From NCBI GenBank assembly GCA_937951895.1, contig CALFER010000045.1:53044-117043 (forward strand): a stretch of 64,000 nucleotides of DNA, in the 5' to 3' direction. This DNA is from an uncultured bacterium. Lineage in GTDB: Bacteria > CSSED10-310 > CALFER01. Below are positions 17,729 to 25,156 of the stretch, piece by piece (positions within the stretch are counted from its first letter, which is position 1; every line of letters starts with the position of its first letter). A program made the translations under genes and the position numbers. The notes under the pieces were generated by a model. That model was given only the letters and a program-made list of their open reading frames with translations, ran no database searches and had not been told where the DNA came from.

Positions 17729-18479
17729 CAGCGGAAGCTCCAGAATTCACCACTCTTCGATCATGTCGGATCCGGCGATACGCATACGACTGGCCATGAA
17801 GCCCGGATGGTGCCGTCAGGATCTCGGTGGGATGGATCTGAACCGTCTGATTGACGCAGATGACCTCGTTGACTGCTGAAGCGACATACTCCAGATCATG
17901 CGATACGACGAGAATAGTCATGTCGCCCTTGAACCCGCAGAGAATTTCCATCAGTCGGGATTCAAATTGCGCATCGAGGCTCGCGGTCGGTTCATCGAGC
18001 AGCAGAACCCTGGGTTCACACGCCAGCGCTCGCGCGATCAGAACGCGCTGCCGCTGTCCACCGGACAACTCCGAAAATGGCTGCCCGACAGCATCGTCCA
18101 TCTCCATGAGATGCAGACTCCTGCGCGCAATTGAATAATCAAGGGCTGAATAGCGTCCGGTGACAGAGCGATCGATGCGTCCCATCAGAACGATGTCGAG
18201 CACATTGATCGGAAACTGAGGGTCATACTGAATATGCTGAGGAACATATCCGATCTGGCGCTGTCGCAACCCGGGATTTTGTCCCATCACCGTGATCCTG
18301 CCGGTATCCGGTCGCATCAGTCCCAACATCAGGCGCAGCAACGTTGTTTTCCCTCCGCCATTCGGACCGACGATGTACATGAAAGCGCCATCCTCGATCT
18401 CAAGATTCACATCCTTCAGAATGCAAGTCTCGCCATAGTAAAACGAGACATCACTCATAGAAATGGCCGGAGAAATCAT
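17721..18479 (-). CDS. znuC: metal ABC transporter ATPase (ZnuC family)
   Basis: This 252-residue cytoplasmic ATPase powers the metal importer. It has Walker A GPNGGGKTT, Q-loop YVPQHIQYDP, signature LSGGQRQR, Walker B VLLLDEPTASLD and H-loop VVSHD. The start chosen is the ATG at 18479, preceded by GAGAGGG and lying 13 bases beyond the binding-protein stop; an open frame continues upstream inside the binding-protein gene but carries no family-like sequence. The 3' end overlaps the permease start. Confidence 0.92.
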   Translation of the reverse strand: MISPAISMSDVSFYYGETCILKDVNLEIEDGAFMYIVGPNGGGKTTLLRLMLGLMRPDTGRITVMGQNPGLRQRQIGYVPQHIQYDPQFPINVLDIVLMGRIDRSVTGRYSALDYSIARRSLHLMEMDDAVGQPFSELSGGQRQRVLIARALACEPRVLLLDEPTASLDAQFESRLMEILCGFKGDMTILVVSHDLEYVASAVNEVICVNQTVQIHPTEILTAPSGLHGQSYAYRRIRHDRRVVNSGASADE

Positions 18480-18492
18480 CGCACCCTCTCGT

Positions 18493-19371
18493 TCAACGTC
18501 CAGCTGCATCTGTTGCCATCGCTTCGAGCATGGCATCCCGAATCGACTCAAGTCCTTTCGGGATGTCATATGCGAGCGGATCGATTTCCAGCGATTTTCC
18601 GTTGATCGCGCGTGCAATCACGTCAGCGGTCTTCGAATCAAACTGCGGTTGAACGAGTATGATCCGAATATTCTCTGATTGGGCTTTCCGGATCAATTGA
18701 TCCAGATACTTCGGTCCGGGTTGCTTGCCTTCAGATTCAACAAACACCTGCTTCAATCCGTATTCGGCGCAAAAATATCCGAACGCCGGATGAAAGACCA
18801 GAACCGAGCGTTCAGCAAAGGGCGCGAGCGACCGTCTGAGAGTGTGATCGAGCGTTTCGAGTTTCGTCGAAAGATCCCGATATCGTGTCTCCATCCCCGG
18901 TCGAGCTTCGAGGGAAACAAGCCCGCTCAGTGCCTCATACATCGTCGATGCGATAATCCGGGCATTTTCGGGACTTAACCAGATATGGGGGTCACTACCC
19001 GGCTCGTCATGCCCGTGTTCGTGATGAATATCGGGTGCCGGAATCATGGTGATCCCCTTTCTGCAGTCGACCACCGTGAGTTTCCCGTTGCCGCTCGTGA
19101 TCTTCGGCAGGATCCGATCTTCGAACGGCAGACCGATCCGGAAATAGACCGAAGCCTGAGACAGCGCAATGATCTGTTGAGGTGTCGGTTCAAATGTGTG
19201 CGGATCCTGTCCCGGACGAACCAAGAGATGGGTGTCGATGGTCTCTGATCCGGCAAGCTGTTCGACAAGATAGGCCTGCGGCGGAATACTGACAAAAACC
19301 GTCACTTTGGCGTGGGTTGAATCGATCACGGCAGTGAACGCCATGATGAAAATCAGGATACGAAGGTTCAT
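18493..19371 (-). CDS. znuA: zinc-type ABC transporter substrate-binding protein (ZnuA family)
   Basis: This 292-residue periplasmic protein starts with a signal peptide (about residues 1-21). Cluster A-I metal-binding features are present: QDPHTFEPTP (first His), SDPHIWLSP (second His), LVFHPAFGYF (third His) and IDPLAYD (acidic ligand). A His/acid-rich loop, HHEHGHDEPGSDPHIW, typical of zinc-specific ZnuA proteins, precedes the second site, which favours zinc over manganese. The ATG overlaps the regulator stop as ATGA. The preceding gene encodes the proposed regulator of the operon. Confidence 0.92.
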   Translation of the reverse strand: MNLRILIFIMAFTAVIDSTHAKVTVFVSIPPQAYLVEQLAGSETIDTHLLVRPGQDPHTFEPTPQQIIALSQASVYFRIGLPFEDRILPKITSGNGKLTVVDCRKGITMIPAPDIHHEHGHDEPGSDPHIWLSPENARIIASTMYEALSGLVSLEARPGMETRYRDLSTKLETLDHTLRRSLAPFAERSVLVFHPAFGYFCAEYGLKQVFVESEGKQPGPKYLDQLIRKAQSENIRIILVQPQFDSKTADVIARAINGKSLEIDPLAYDIPKGLESIRDAMLEAMATDAAGR

Positions 19372-19694
19372 GATTCGGTCCTTTCGCCTGCGGGTGTGGA
19401 ATCATCCGCGAGGCCATCGTGCGCGGCTTCGGTTGAAACGTGATCGGCACAGACGATGATCACCTCGTCGCATTGTTCACAACGATGGAGGAAATGGGAT
19501 CGAGCCAGGTCGAGCCAGTGTTTCTGTTGGTTCTTTGACAGCACTCCGGATCCCTGGCACAGTGGGCAGGTTGCGTCGAGAGCGCGGAGGATGGCGGATC
19601 GGATGAACTCGGACCGGTTGGGGAGGTGTTGAAGAATGTGGGCCAGCGTTTCGTCTGCTTTGAATGAGATCACATCGTCTTTTTTCCGAGTCAT
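19368..19694 (-). CDS. ribbon-helix-helix protein with Cys-rich zinc-ribbon-like C-terminus; predicted metal regulator
   Basis: This 108-residue protein has an N-terminal CopG/NikR-type DNA-binding segment (DDVISFKADETLAHIL, then NRSEFIRSAILRAL; residues 6-39). The rest carries metal-ligand candidates: Cys43/Cys46 (CPLC), His59, His68, His70, Cys72/Cys75 (CEQC), Cys82 and His85. It is the first gene of the znu-type operon and overlaps znuA by ATGA. Ribbon-helix-helix proteins bind short tandem DNA boxes, and two GTATTA boxes lie upstream. The inference is a zinc-responsive repressor that is neither Zur nor NikR. It has no NikR-type ACT-like domain. Direct proof is lacking. Confidence 0.78.
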   Translation of the reverse strand: MTRKKDDVISFKADETLAHILQHLPNRSEFIRSAILRALDATCPLCQGSGVLSKNQQKHWLDLARSHFLHRCEQCDEVIIVCADHVSTEAAHDGLADDSTPAGERTES

Positions 19695-19712
19695 AATGGC
19701 CGCCCCTCACTG

Positions 19713-19728
19713 GTATTACTTTGTATTA
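19713..19728 (-). promoter_or_regulatory. tandem GTATTA boxes upstream of the metal-uptake operon; candidate operator
   Basis: GTATTA occurs at 19713-19718 and again at 19723-19728, one helical turn apart, 19 bases upstream of the regulator start. On the coding strand the boxes read TAATAC-AAAG-TAATAC, and GATAAT could also serve as a -10 element. A TTGACA (coding strand, 19742-19747) lies only 13 bases from the nearer box, too close for a standard promoter pair, so the exact promoter is unresolved. Confidence 0.45.
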
Positions 19729-19782
19729 TCAGCGGGATCTCTGTCAAGAGACAGTCGCTGCGAGTGAAAAAGGAGACGAACC

Positions 19783-19814
19783 AAAAAAAAGGAACCGCCG
19801 GTTGGCGGTTCCTT
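19783..19814 (-). terminator. rho-independent terminator of the Ala/Pro-rich secreted protein gene
   Basis: A perfect hairpin (11-base stem, four-base loop) has its core arms at 19791-19799 and 19804-19812. On the minus strand it is followed by eight T residues (19783-19790). It lies 24 bases beyond the stop codon of the gene at 19839-20363. Confidence 0.92.
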
Positions 19815-19838
19815 GTCGAAACTCAGTTCAGTTTCTAA

Positions 19839-20363
19839 TTACTTCGTTGCGGCGGCCGGCTTGGCTTCTTCTTTTTTCGGTTCGGTCTTCGGCGCTTCTT
19901 CTTTCGGAGCTTCTTTTGCTTCGGTCTTCGGAGCGTCTTTCATTTCGGTCTTCGGAGCGTCTTTGGTTTCCGGAGCCTTTGCAGCCGCTTCAACCAGTTT
20001 GCCTTCTTTTACTTCGAAGGTTTTTGTTTCGGTGCCGAGAGTCAGCATGTATTTGCCGGCATCCATTTTGCTGGTCACTTTATCATTGGCTTTCACGCCT
20101 TTGAGGATGGTGCATTTGGCAGCGTCAACAACTGTGTACTTCAGTTCTTTTGCATCAGCGGCCTGGCCATCATCTTTCTTGAGACCGTACTGGGCGAGGA
20201 TGTCGACTGCGGGGGCAGCAACTGCAGGAGCGGCGGCGGCGGGAGCGGCAGCGGCAGGAGCAGCGGCGGCGGGAGCGGCAACAGCCGGTTTCTCATCGGC
20301 AGCCATCACGAACATCACGGACAACATAAAAATTGCGCTAACAACAAAAAGCAGCTTCTTCAT
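19839..20363 (-). CDS. secreted low-complexity Ala/Pro- and Lys/Glu/Pro-rich protein
   Basis: This protein of about 174 residues has a signal peptide ending near FVMAADEKP. It then has an Ala/Pro tract of repeated AAPAA units, a compact central segment of about 80 residues (ILAQYGLKKDDGQ to FEVKEGKLVE), and a C-terminal tail of repeated DAPKTE-like units. The central part contains one Cys. Two ATGs are possible; the inner one at 20363 sits eight bases after AGGAGG, while the outer one at 20369 is only two bases from it. The gene has its own terminator and a hairpin in its leader, so it is probably a single, well-expressed unit. Function is unknown; the ends look like flexible wall- or periplasm-spanning linkers. 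Confidence 0.82.
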   Translation of the reverse strand: MKKLLFVVSAIFMLSVMFVMAADEKPAVAAPAAAAPAAAAPAAAAPAVAAPAVDILAQYGLKKDDGQAADAKELKYTVVDAAKCTILKGVKANDKVTSKMDAGKYMLTLGTETKTFEVKEGKLVEAAAKAPETKDAPKTEMKDAPKTEAKEAPKEEAPKTEPKKEEAKPAAATK

Positions 20364-20390
20364 CTTCATTCCCTCCTAAAAAGGATTTGC

Positions 20391-20411
20391 TTTGCCTAAC
20401 CCCTAGGCAAA
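20391..20411 (-). promoter_or_regulatory. leader inverted repeat upstream of the Ala/Pro-rich protein gene
   Basis: TTTGCCTA (20391-20398) and TAGGCAAA (20404-20411) form a perfect eight-base inverted repeat with a five-base loop, about 28 bases before the start codon. No T tract follows on the minus strand, so it is not a terminator. It could be an mRNA-stabilising leader hairpin or an operator. Confidence 0.5.
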
Positions 20412-20770
20412 ATTGAGTTAAAACGTCGACTCGTTTGAATCAACGCTTGTTCCGAATTTTTCAATGAACCGGCGGGATCGGGAATCACTTCCACAGTCCT
20501 CGCTGAATACAGGCCGCGATCATAGTCTCGTGATTCCGCCGATGTCAAGCAGATTTTCTTCCTGTCGCGCATTCTCTCCCTTTGCCTCGCGCCCCCATTG
20601 CCACTGATCCATGCAAGCATACTCTCTTTATAATAAGGATATATTAATGCCGAGATTCCATTCTTATAAATCAGTCCCAAAAAGAGACGAATATTCGATA
20701 TCTCATTATCAAACAAAGCATTATTCTGATCGATGCATTCGCGAATATTCATGAGGAGCGGATCACAGCA
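20412..20770. other. intergenic stretch without a convincing gene
   Basis: About 360 bases lie between the leader of the Ala/Pro-rich gene and the membrane protein gene. The part from about 20620 to 20750 is noticeably AT-rich. A minus-strand frame of 118 codons (20396-20752) is open but has no ribosome site, no recognisable motif and an odd composition, so it was not called. No tRNA, repeat or clear terminator was seen. Confidence 0.5.
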
Positions 20771-21226
20771 TCACCAGTCAGGGGCATCCGCGAACACGAA
20801 AGCAAGGTATCGAATGAGCAGGGATCCCAGGGTTTCTACAATCATTCTCAAACGAGACCTCCTCCCCAGAATCGCCCAACATGACAGGATTGTCTGTAGC
20901 AGCAGCAGGCTGAAATTCTGCAATCCCTGTGCACCGGCGAGAACCAGCACGGTCAGCCAGATCGTCAGAATCGGCTTCCGGATTCGATCAGCAAACGTTA
21001 GAAACAGATACTCCCAAGCACCTCTCTCCCGGTCCATCCATTCCGCAATTAGTTGCGACAAGACCAGGAATGACCACCATATACTGATCGCAGCGGGCAG
21101 AGACATTGACGAGCATCCCTCATCGCTCCGCATCAGTAGACTCATTCCATATACCAGCAGGGCCCAAATCGTTTCGATGATGACGACCCTCGGCCCGATC
21201 CGGTTCCTGCGCGACTCCCTGGTCAT
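20771..21226 (-). CDS. hypothetical inner-membrane protein
   Basis: This 151-residue protein has about four hydrophobic segments, for example VVIIETIWALLVYGMSLL, SIWWSFLVLSQLIA and ILTIWLTVLVLAGAQ. The start ATG has AAGGA upstream and lies 21 bases after the methyltransferase stop, so it is probably the last gene of the sugar-modification operon. No family is recognised. The hydrophobic pattern is much more regular than that of the overlapping plus-strand frame, which supports it as the real gene. Confidence 0.6.
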   Translation of the reverse strand: MTRESRRNRIGPRVVIIETIWALLVYGMSLLMRSDEGCSSMSLPAAISIWWSFLVLSQLIAEWMDRERGAWEYLFLTFADRIRKPILTIWLTVLVLAGAQGLQNFSLLLLQTILSCWAILGRRSRLRMIVETLGSLLIRYLAFVFADAPDW

Positions 21227-21247
21227 TCCGTCCTTTGAATCCTCGGG

Positions 21248-22012
21248 TTAATGCACATTCGGCTTGAGCGCGATAACTTTGAAACCGAGCGTCGTCGTTT
21301 TTTGCGGATCCAGAAAATCCAATGATGAGAGAAGCGGCGGGAGAATGATGATGAAGACCAGAGCTGTCACGAATTGAAGTGGGAACAGCAGCATCTTCAC
21401 GAGCAGTGATCGATCACCGGGGAACAAGGTGACATAGACCCACATGAGCATGACGGCCAGAAACGTGAAGTACCCTCCGCGCGGCGCGATCGATTCGACC
21501 TTGAAACCGCAGCGTTCGAGCAGATAAATCAGCCCGAACCGTGTGTATCTGAAGTAGTCATACGGTTGTTGATGCTCTCCGAACGCCAGCGGAGCGGTCA
21601 GAAACAATCGACCTCCCGGTTTCAGGACACGATGCATCCCGGCGAGCACCTCTCCGGGCTCCGGAACATGCTCGAGGACCTGTGTTGAGACCACACAATC
21701 GAACGTATCTTCTGTAAACGGGAGATACTGAAGGTCGCCGATCACATCCAGACTCCGATATGCCCACGATTCTTCGCCCCGAGTGAAGTCGATGGCGATA
21801 TACTCGTGTCTTGAAAAAAAACCCGCGTATGGACTCTCCCCTGCCCCTGCATCCAACACGCGAGCACCATCAGGCACCGTCGACGCAACGCTCCTGATGA
21901 AGTCTCGGATGCTTGTGTTTTCGAGATCGATCCGGCGATACCACGCAGCCGGAAGCAACTTTCCACAGATTCGTCGAAGCCGTTCCATCGGCTCAGTGAT
22001 CTCCATCGACAC
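21248..22012 (-). CDS. class I SAM-dependent methyltransferase with C-terminal membrane segment
   Basis: This 254-residue protein has the SAM-binding motif VLDAGAGESPY, an acidic strand end (YIAIDFTRG) and the Methyltransf_11 blocks VVSTQVLEHVPEP and VLKPGGRLFLTAP. After the enzyme domain there are hydrophobic segments (FLAVMLMWVYVTLF and a stretch near FVTALVFIIILPP), suggesting membrane attachment. The start overlaps the preceding methyltransferase gene by 20 bases. The genomic setting suggests methylation of a sugar or lipid-linked glycan; the acceptor is unknown. Confidence 0.85.
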   Translation of the reverse strand: MSMEITEPMERLRRICGKLLPAAWYRRIDLENTSIRDFIRSVASTVPDGARVLDAGAGESPYAGFFSRHEYIAIDFTRGEESWAYRSLDVIGDLQYLPFTEDTFDCVVSTQVLEHVPEPGEVLAGMHRVLKPGGRLFLTAPLAFGEHQQPYDYFRYTRFGLIYLLERCGFKVESIAPRGGYFTFLAVMLMWVYVTLFPGDRSLLVKMLLFPLQFVTALVFIIILPPLLSSLDFLDPQKTTTLGFKVIALKPNVH

Positions 22013-22727
22013 TGTGATCGGGCTTCAGCCTGTAAATTGCATGTAACACCAGGAGATTCGGCCAGGTGCCAGCCAGATGAAACTCGATTCTTCGCAGTAC
22101 GGAGCCGATAACCGGCAATCGTCGCAGGCGTGCGCCCATCGGAATCCCAAAGTCATTCATGGCAACCATCTCCACCTGGTATCCCACCTCAGTCGTAAGC
22201 TTTTTGAATGAATCCACGGTAAAAAACCGAAGATGCGTTCTATCCAGGATCCCTGAATCGGTATAATCGAACTGACCGAGCAGGAGCCGCAGGCGCATTC
22301 TCCAGAAAGCAACATTCGGTATCGACACCAGGATCTCACCCCCTGGAGCCAGCATCGTTGCAAGCGTCCGCAGCGCGTCTCGTGGTTCTATCAGATGCTC
22401 CAGAACATCTCCGCATAGAATCACATCGAAATCGCCGCCAGCTGACTTCAACACGGACGGATCACCGGCATCTCCTTCGATGACGCTATCACATATTGTC
22501 CGGGCTTGCCGGACAGAAATCGGATCGAGTTCGATACCGATCACCCGGCATCCGTTTGCTTTGAGCAAAGCTGAGACATATCCTGTTGCACATCCGATCT
22601 CGAGCACCTTTCGATTCTTTCCGGTCAATTCCACCATCCGGTGGTGCGTCGGAGCCAACCCGTCCCGTGCGAGTTGGTCAAGCAGGCGATCCCGCGTTCC
22701 TCCGTCGTAATGAATGGCGCGCATCAT
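21993..22727 (-). CDS. class I SAM-dependent methyltransferase
   Basis: This 244-residue soluble-type enzyme has SAM motif VLEIGCATGYV, the following acidic turn GIELDP, the block ILCGDVLEHLIEP and a LAPGGEILVSIPN strand. These match Methyltransf_23/11 enzymes common in polysaccharide clusters. Its ATG overlaps the radical SAM stop (22724-22727). With the second methyltransferase it forms a tandem pair that probably decorates the same glycan or its lipid carrier. Confidence 0.86.
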   Translation of the reverse strand: MMRAIHYDGGTRDRLLDQLARDGLAPTHHRMVELTGKNRKVLEIGCATGYVSALLKANGCRVIGIELDPISVRQARTICDSVIEGDAGDPSVLKSAGGDFDVILCGDVLEHLIEPRDALRTLATMLAPGGEILVSIPNVAFWRMRLRLLLGQFDYTDSGILDRTHLRFFTVDSFKKLTTEVGYQVEMVAMNDFGIPMGARLRRLPVIGSVLRRIEFHLAGTWPNLLVLHAIYRLKPDHSVDGDH

Positions 22728-24187
22728 GACCTCGACGTCAGGTAACCCAGTTTCTGGATCAATTCTTCGATCAACCCGTTGAAGCCTCTCATCTTATACA
22801 GCTTCAGGATGTACTGAGAAAGAACGGAAGGGTTGTGAAGGAGATGGAGGATTTTTCGCTTTTTTGCCGTCTCGATGCCCTGGATGATATCCTCCCGACT
22901 ACATCCCGGGTATTCGATCACCGGGGATTCTCCGCCATCGAAGCGACTCCAGTCGGAGGTGATCAGCCATCCGTTATCTCGGGCTTGCCGGTAAAACTCG
23001 GTTCCGGGGAAGGGAGTCGCGACAGAGAACTGTGACGTGGTGCATTTCAACGAGAAAGCGAACTCGATGGTACGGGCGATGCTTTCCCGGGTTTCACCCG
23101 GTAATCCGAACATGAATGTTCCGTGAGTATGAATCCCGAGTTTGCGGCAATGTTTCATGAATTCGGATACATGTCCCACTTCGAGATTCTTGTTGATGCG
23201 CTGTATCCCGGCCGGATCGGCTGTCTCCACACCGAACTTCAATCCGGTACATCCGGCTTTTCGCATCAGCTGCAAAGTGTCGAAATCCACATTGGCGTCG
23301 GCCATGCACGACCAGGAAACCGCCACCTTTCGCCTGATAATTTCCTCCGAGACAGCCCTGGCATGCTCGTGCTGAGCGGTAAACGAGGAATCGTCGAAAT
23401 ACAGCTCGCGGAAATGGAAGCGATCCACGAGATACTGCATTTCCTGCACGACCGATTCCGGAGAACGGCGACGAAATGAGGGAGAGTGGAAGAAAACGGT
23501 GGATTCGAGACAGAACGTGCAGCGATGCGGACATCCCCGGCTGGAAATCAGACTCCCGTTGGGAAACTGTTTGCACGCCGGATCGGTATACCGATCGATG
23601 GGTAATGATTCTCGCTCAGGATACGGCAACTCATCCAGGTTCTGAATGAGCGGCCGGTTTTCGTTGTTCCGGATCACCGATCCATCCCGGAATGAGAGTC
23701 CGAGAATCGAATCGGGCGGTTTTCCGTCTAAAACGGAATGAACATACTCGAGAAGCGTGAGATCATACTCGCCCCGGACGACTGCATCGGCGGGAGACAC
23801 CGAAAGCACCTCGTCTGGCAGTGCCGTCGCATGAGGTCCTGACAGCACGATTTTGATACTCGGCATGCTCACATGCATCCTTCGCGAAAAATCCAGATCC
23901 ACCTCAATCGAAGGTGTGGATGTATCGATCACGACGACGTCGGGATTGAACTGACGGATTGCCTCGAGTGACTGATCGACGGTCAACCCGAGTGCAATCG
24001 CGTCGAGCAGTCGGGCTTCAATGGACTCGCGCTTGAGAAGAGCAGTGGCGTAGGCCATCGCGAACGGAAACGGGAAATAGGTGATTGTTTTCCGTCGAGG
24101 CCTGACATGTGCCCAACGAGCGCCACTCCGCACGCTGTAGTGCGTCGCGTCATTGATCCATGGTGCGTTGACGAGCATGACTTTCAT
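22724..24187 (-). CDS. B12-binding-domain radical SAM protein
   Basis: This 487-residue enzyme has an N-terminal cobalamin-binding-like domain (KVMLVNAPW, then PDVVVIDTSTPS and IVLSGPHATALPDE), followed by a radical SAM core. The [4Fe-4S] cluster motif is SSRGCPHRCTFC, CxxxCxxC at about residue 218. The later GLKFGVETADP and GTFMFGLPGET blocks are typical of the BchE/P-methylase type (COG1032). Such enzymes do methylations or rearrangements on unreactive carbons of lipids, hopanoids or glycans; the substrate here cannot be assigned. It is coupled to the GT2 gene upstream (ATGA) and to a methyltransferase downstream. Confidence 0.9.
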   Translation of the reverse strand: MKVMLVNAPWINDATHYSVRSGARWAHVRPRRKTITYFPFPFAMAYATALLKRESIEARLLDAIALGLTVDQSLEAIRQFNPDVVVIDTSTPSIEVDLDFSRRMHVSMPSIKIVLSGPHATALPDEVLSVSPADAVVRGEYDLTLLEYVHSVLDGKPPDSILGLSFRDGSVIRNNENRPLIQNLDELPYPERESLPIDRYTDPACKQFPNGSLISSRGCPHRCTFCLESTVFFHSPSFRRRSPESVVQEMQYLVDRFHFRELYFDDSSFTAQHEHARAVSEEIIRRKVAVSWSCMADANVDFDTLQLMRKAGCTGLKFGVETADPAGIQRINKNLEVGHVSEFMKHCRKLGIHTHGTFMFGLPGETRESIARTIEFAFSLKCTTSQFSVATPFPGTEFYRQARDNGWLITSDWSRFDGGESPVIEYPGCSREDIIQGIETAKKRKILHLLHNPSVLSQYILKLYKMRGFNGLIEELIQKLGYLTSRS

Positions 24188-24987
24188 ACATGGAAAACCC
24201 GATGCTTCGCGAAGAAGCGGATCATGTTGAGGAAGTGAATCACGGTCATCCGATTCATGATATTGCGAGCGCTCTCCCGATCATATAAATGGATGATTTT
24301 GAAGTCGGGAACAAAACGAACTTTCCAACCCGCCTTCTGGATTCTGTAACACCAGTCAATGTCTTCGTAGTAAAGCGGATCGAACGCCGTGTCCAGTAAA
24401 CCGATCTGTTCGATCACATCACGGCGCACCATCAGAAACGCTCCGATCAGCCAGTCGACGTCACGCGCATCGTTCCGATCCCAATCAGACATCAGATATC
24501 GGGCCATCAGCCGGGAATCGGGAAACAGCCGATCATACCCGATCCATCTCAGAAAAACCGCCGATAATGTGGGAAAGTTGCGCGCGCTGAATTGTGTCGA
24601 ACCATCCGGGTTGACCAGTTTACACGCCGCCGCTCCGATATCCCGATGGGCATCCAGATAGGCCACCATTCCCGGGAGGGTATCGGGATCGACGATCGTA
24701 TCCGGATTGAGCAACAGAACATATCGGCCACGCGATCGGGCCAGAGCCATGTTGTTGTTCGTCGAAAAACCCGTTTTACGCTCGTTCCGTATCAGGATGA
24801 TTTCCGGGTACCGGGACACCACTTCAACGGTGTTATCCGATGAGGCGTTGTCGACGACAAAATACTCGATCTCGAGTCCTCCTTTGCCTTTCAGAACGGA
24901 CTGGATCGAATCGACAATCTGGTGACCTTCATTTGTCGAGATGGTCACGATGGAGAGATCGATCTGCGACATACAATGCGCGATCAT
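24184..24987 (-). CDS. family 2 glycosyltransferase
   Basis: This enzyme of about 267 residues has a GT-A fold: DLSIVTISTNEG at the N-terminus, VVDNASSDNT, a NPDT donor-metal motif in VLLLNPDTIVDPD, and the acceptor-side block YYEDIDWCYRI. It resembles rhamnosyltransferases of the WbbL kind. The start is uncertain: the ATG at 24987 lies one base after AGGAGG, unusually close, and an ATG at 24972 is 16 bases away. A promoter-like pair is present upstream, so this gene probably begins the operon GT2, radical SAM, methyltransferase, methyltransferase, membrane protein. Confidence 0.88.
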   Translation of the reverse strand: MIAHCMSQIDLSIVTISTNEGHQIVDSIQSVLKGKGGLEIEYFVVDNASSDNTVEVVSRYPEIILIRNERKTGFSTNNNMALARSRGRYVLLLNPDTIVDPDTLPGMVAYLDAHRDIGAAACKLVNPDGSTQFSARNFPTLSAVFLRWIGYDRLFPDSRLMARYLMSDWDRNDARDVDWLIGAFLMVRRDVIEQIGLLDTAFDPLYYEDIDWCYRIQKAGWKVRFVPDFKIIHLYDRESARNIMNRMTVIHFLNMIRFFAKHRVFHV

Positions 24988-25124
24988 GCCTCCTGTACAT
25001 TCATCAAGGGTTCTTCCAAAGCCGGAGGTAATCTGGAGATCGTCACGTTTTCATAACCGTCGTGCGTGCGACGATCACAGGCCAACCGGCGATTGGCGAT
25101 GCAGAACGTGGCGGTTCCGGTTAC

Positions 25125-25153
25125 AGTATACAGATCTCACCTCCGATGGTTAA
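25125..25153 (-). promoter_or_regulatory. putative promoter of the GT2/radical SAM operon
   Basis: On the minus strand TTAACC (25148-25153) and TATACT (25125-25130) are 17 bases apart, about 138 bases before the GT2 start. The -10 matches five of six and the -35 four of six consensus bases. This was judged by eye. Confidence 0.4.
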
Positions 25154-25156
25154 GGA

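Noticed and set aside
19742..19747. TTGACA on the minus strand as the -35 of the metal-uptake operon
   Set aside because: Spacing to the nearer TAATAC box is only 13 bases, and a 17-base spacing gives no -10 match, so a standard promoter pair could not be assigned.
20629..20634. Consensus TATAAT on the plus strand as a promoter
   Set aside because: No -35-like sequence lies 16-18 bases upstream and no plus-strand gene follows; it falls in an AT-rich stretch where such a match is expected by chance.
20396..20752. 118-codon minus-strand frame as a possible small gene
   Set aside because: There is no Shine-Dalgarno sequence, no motif, uneven composition and its start lies directly after the membrane protein stop with no coupling.
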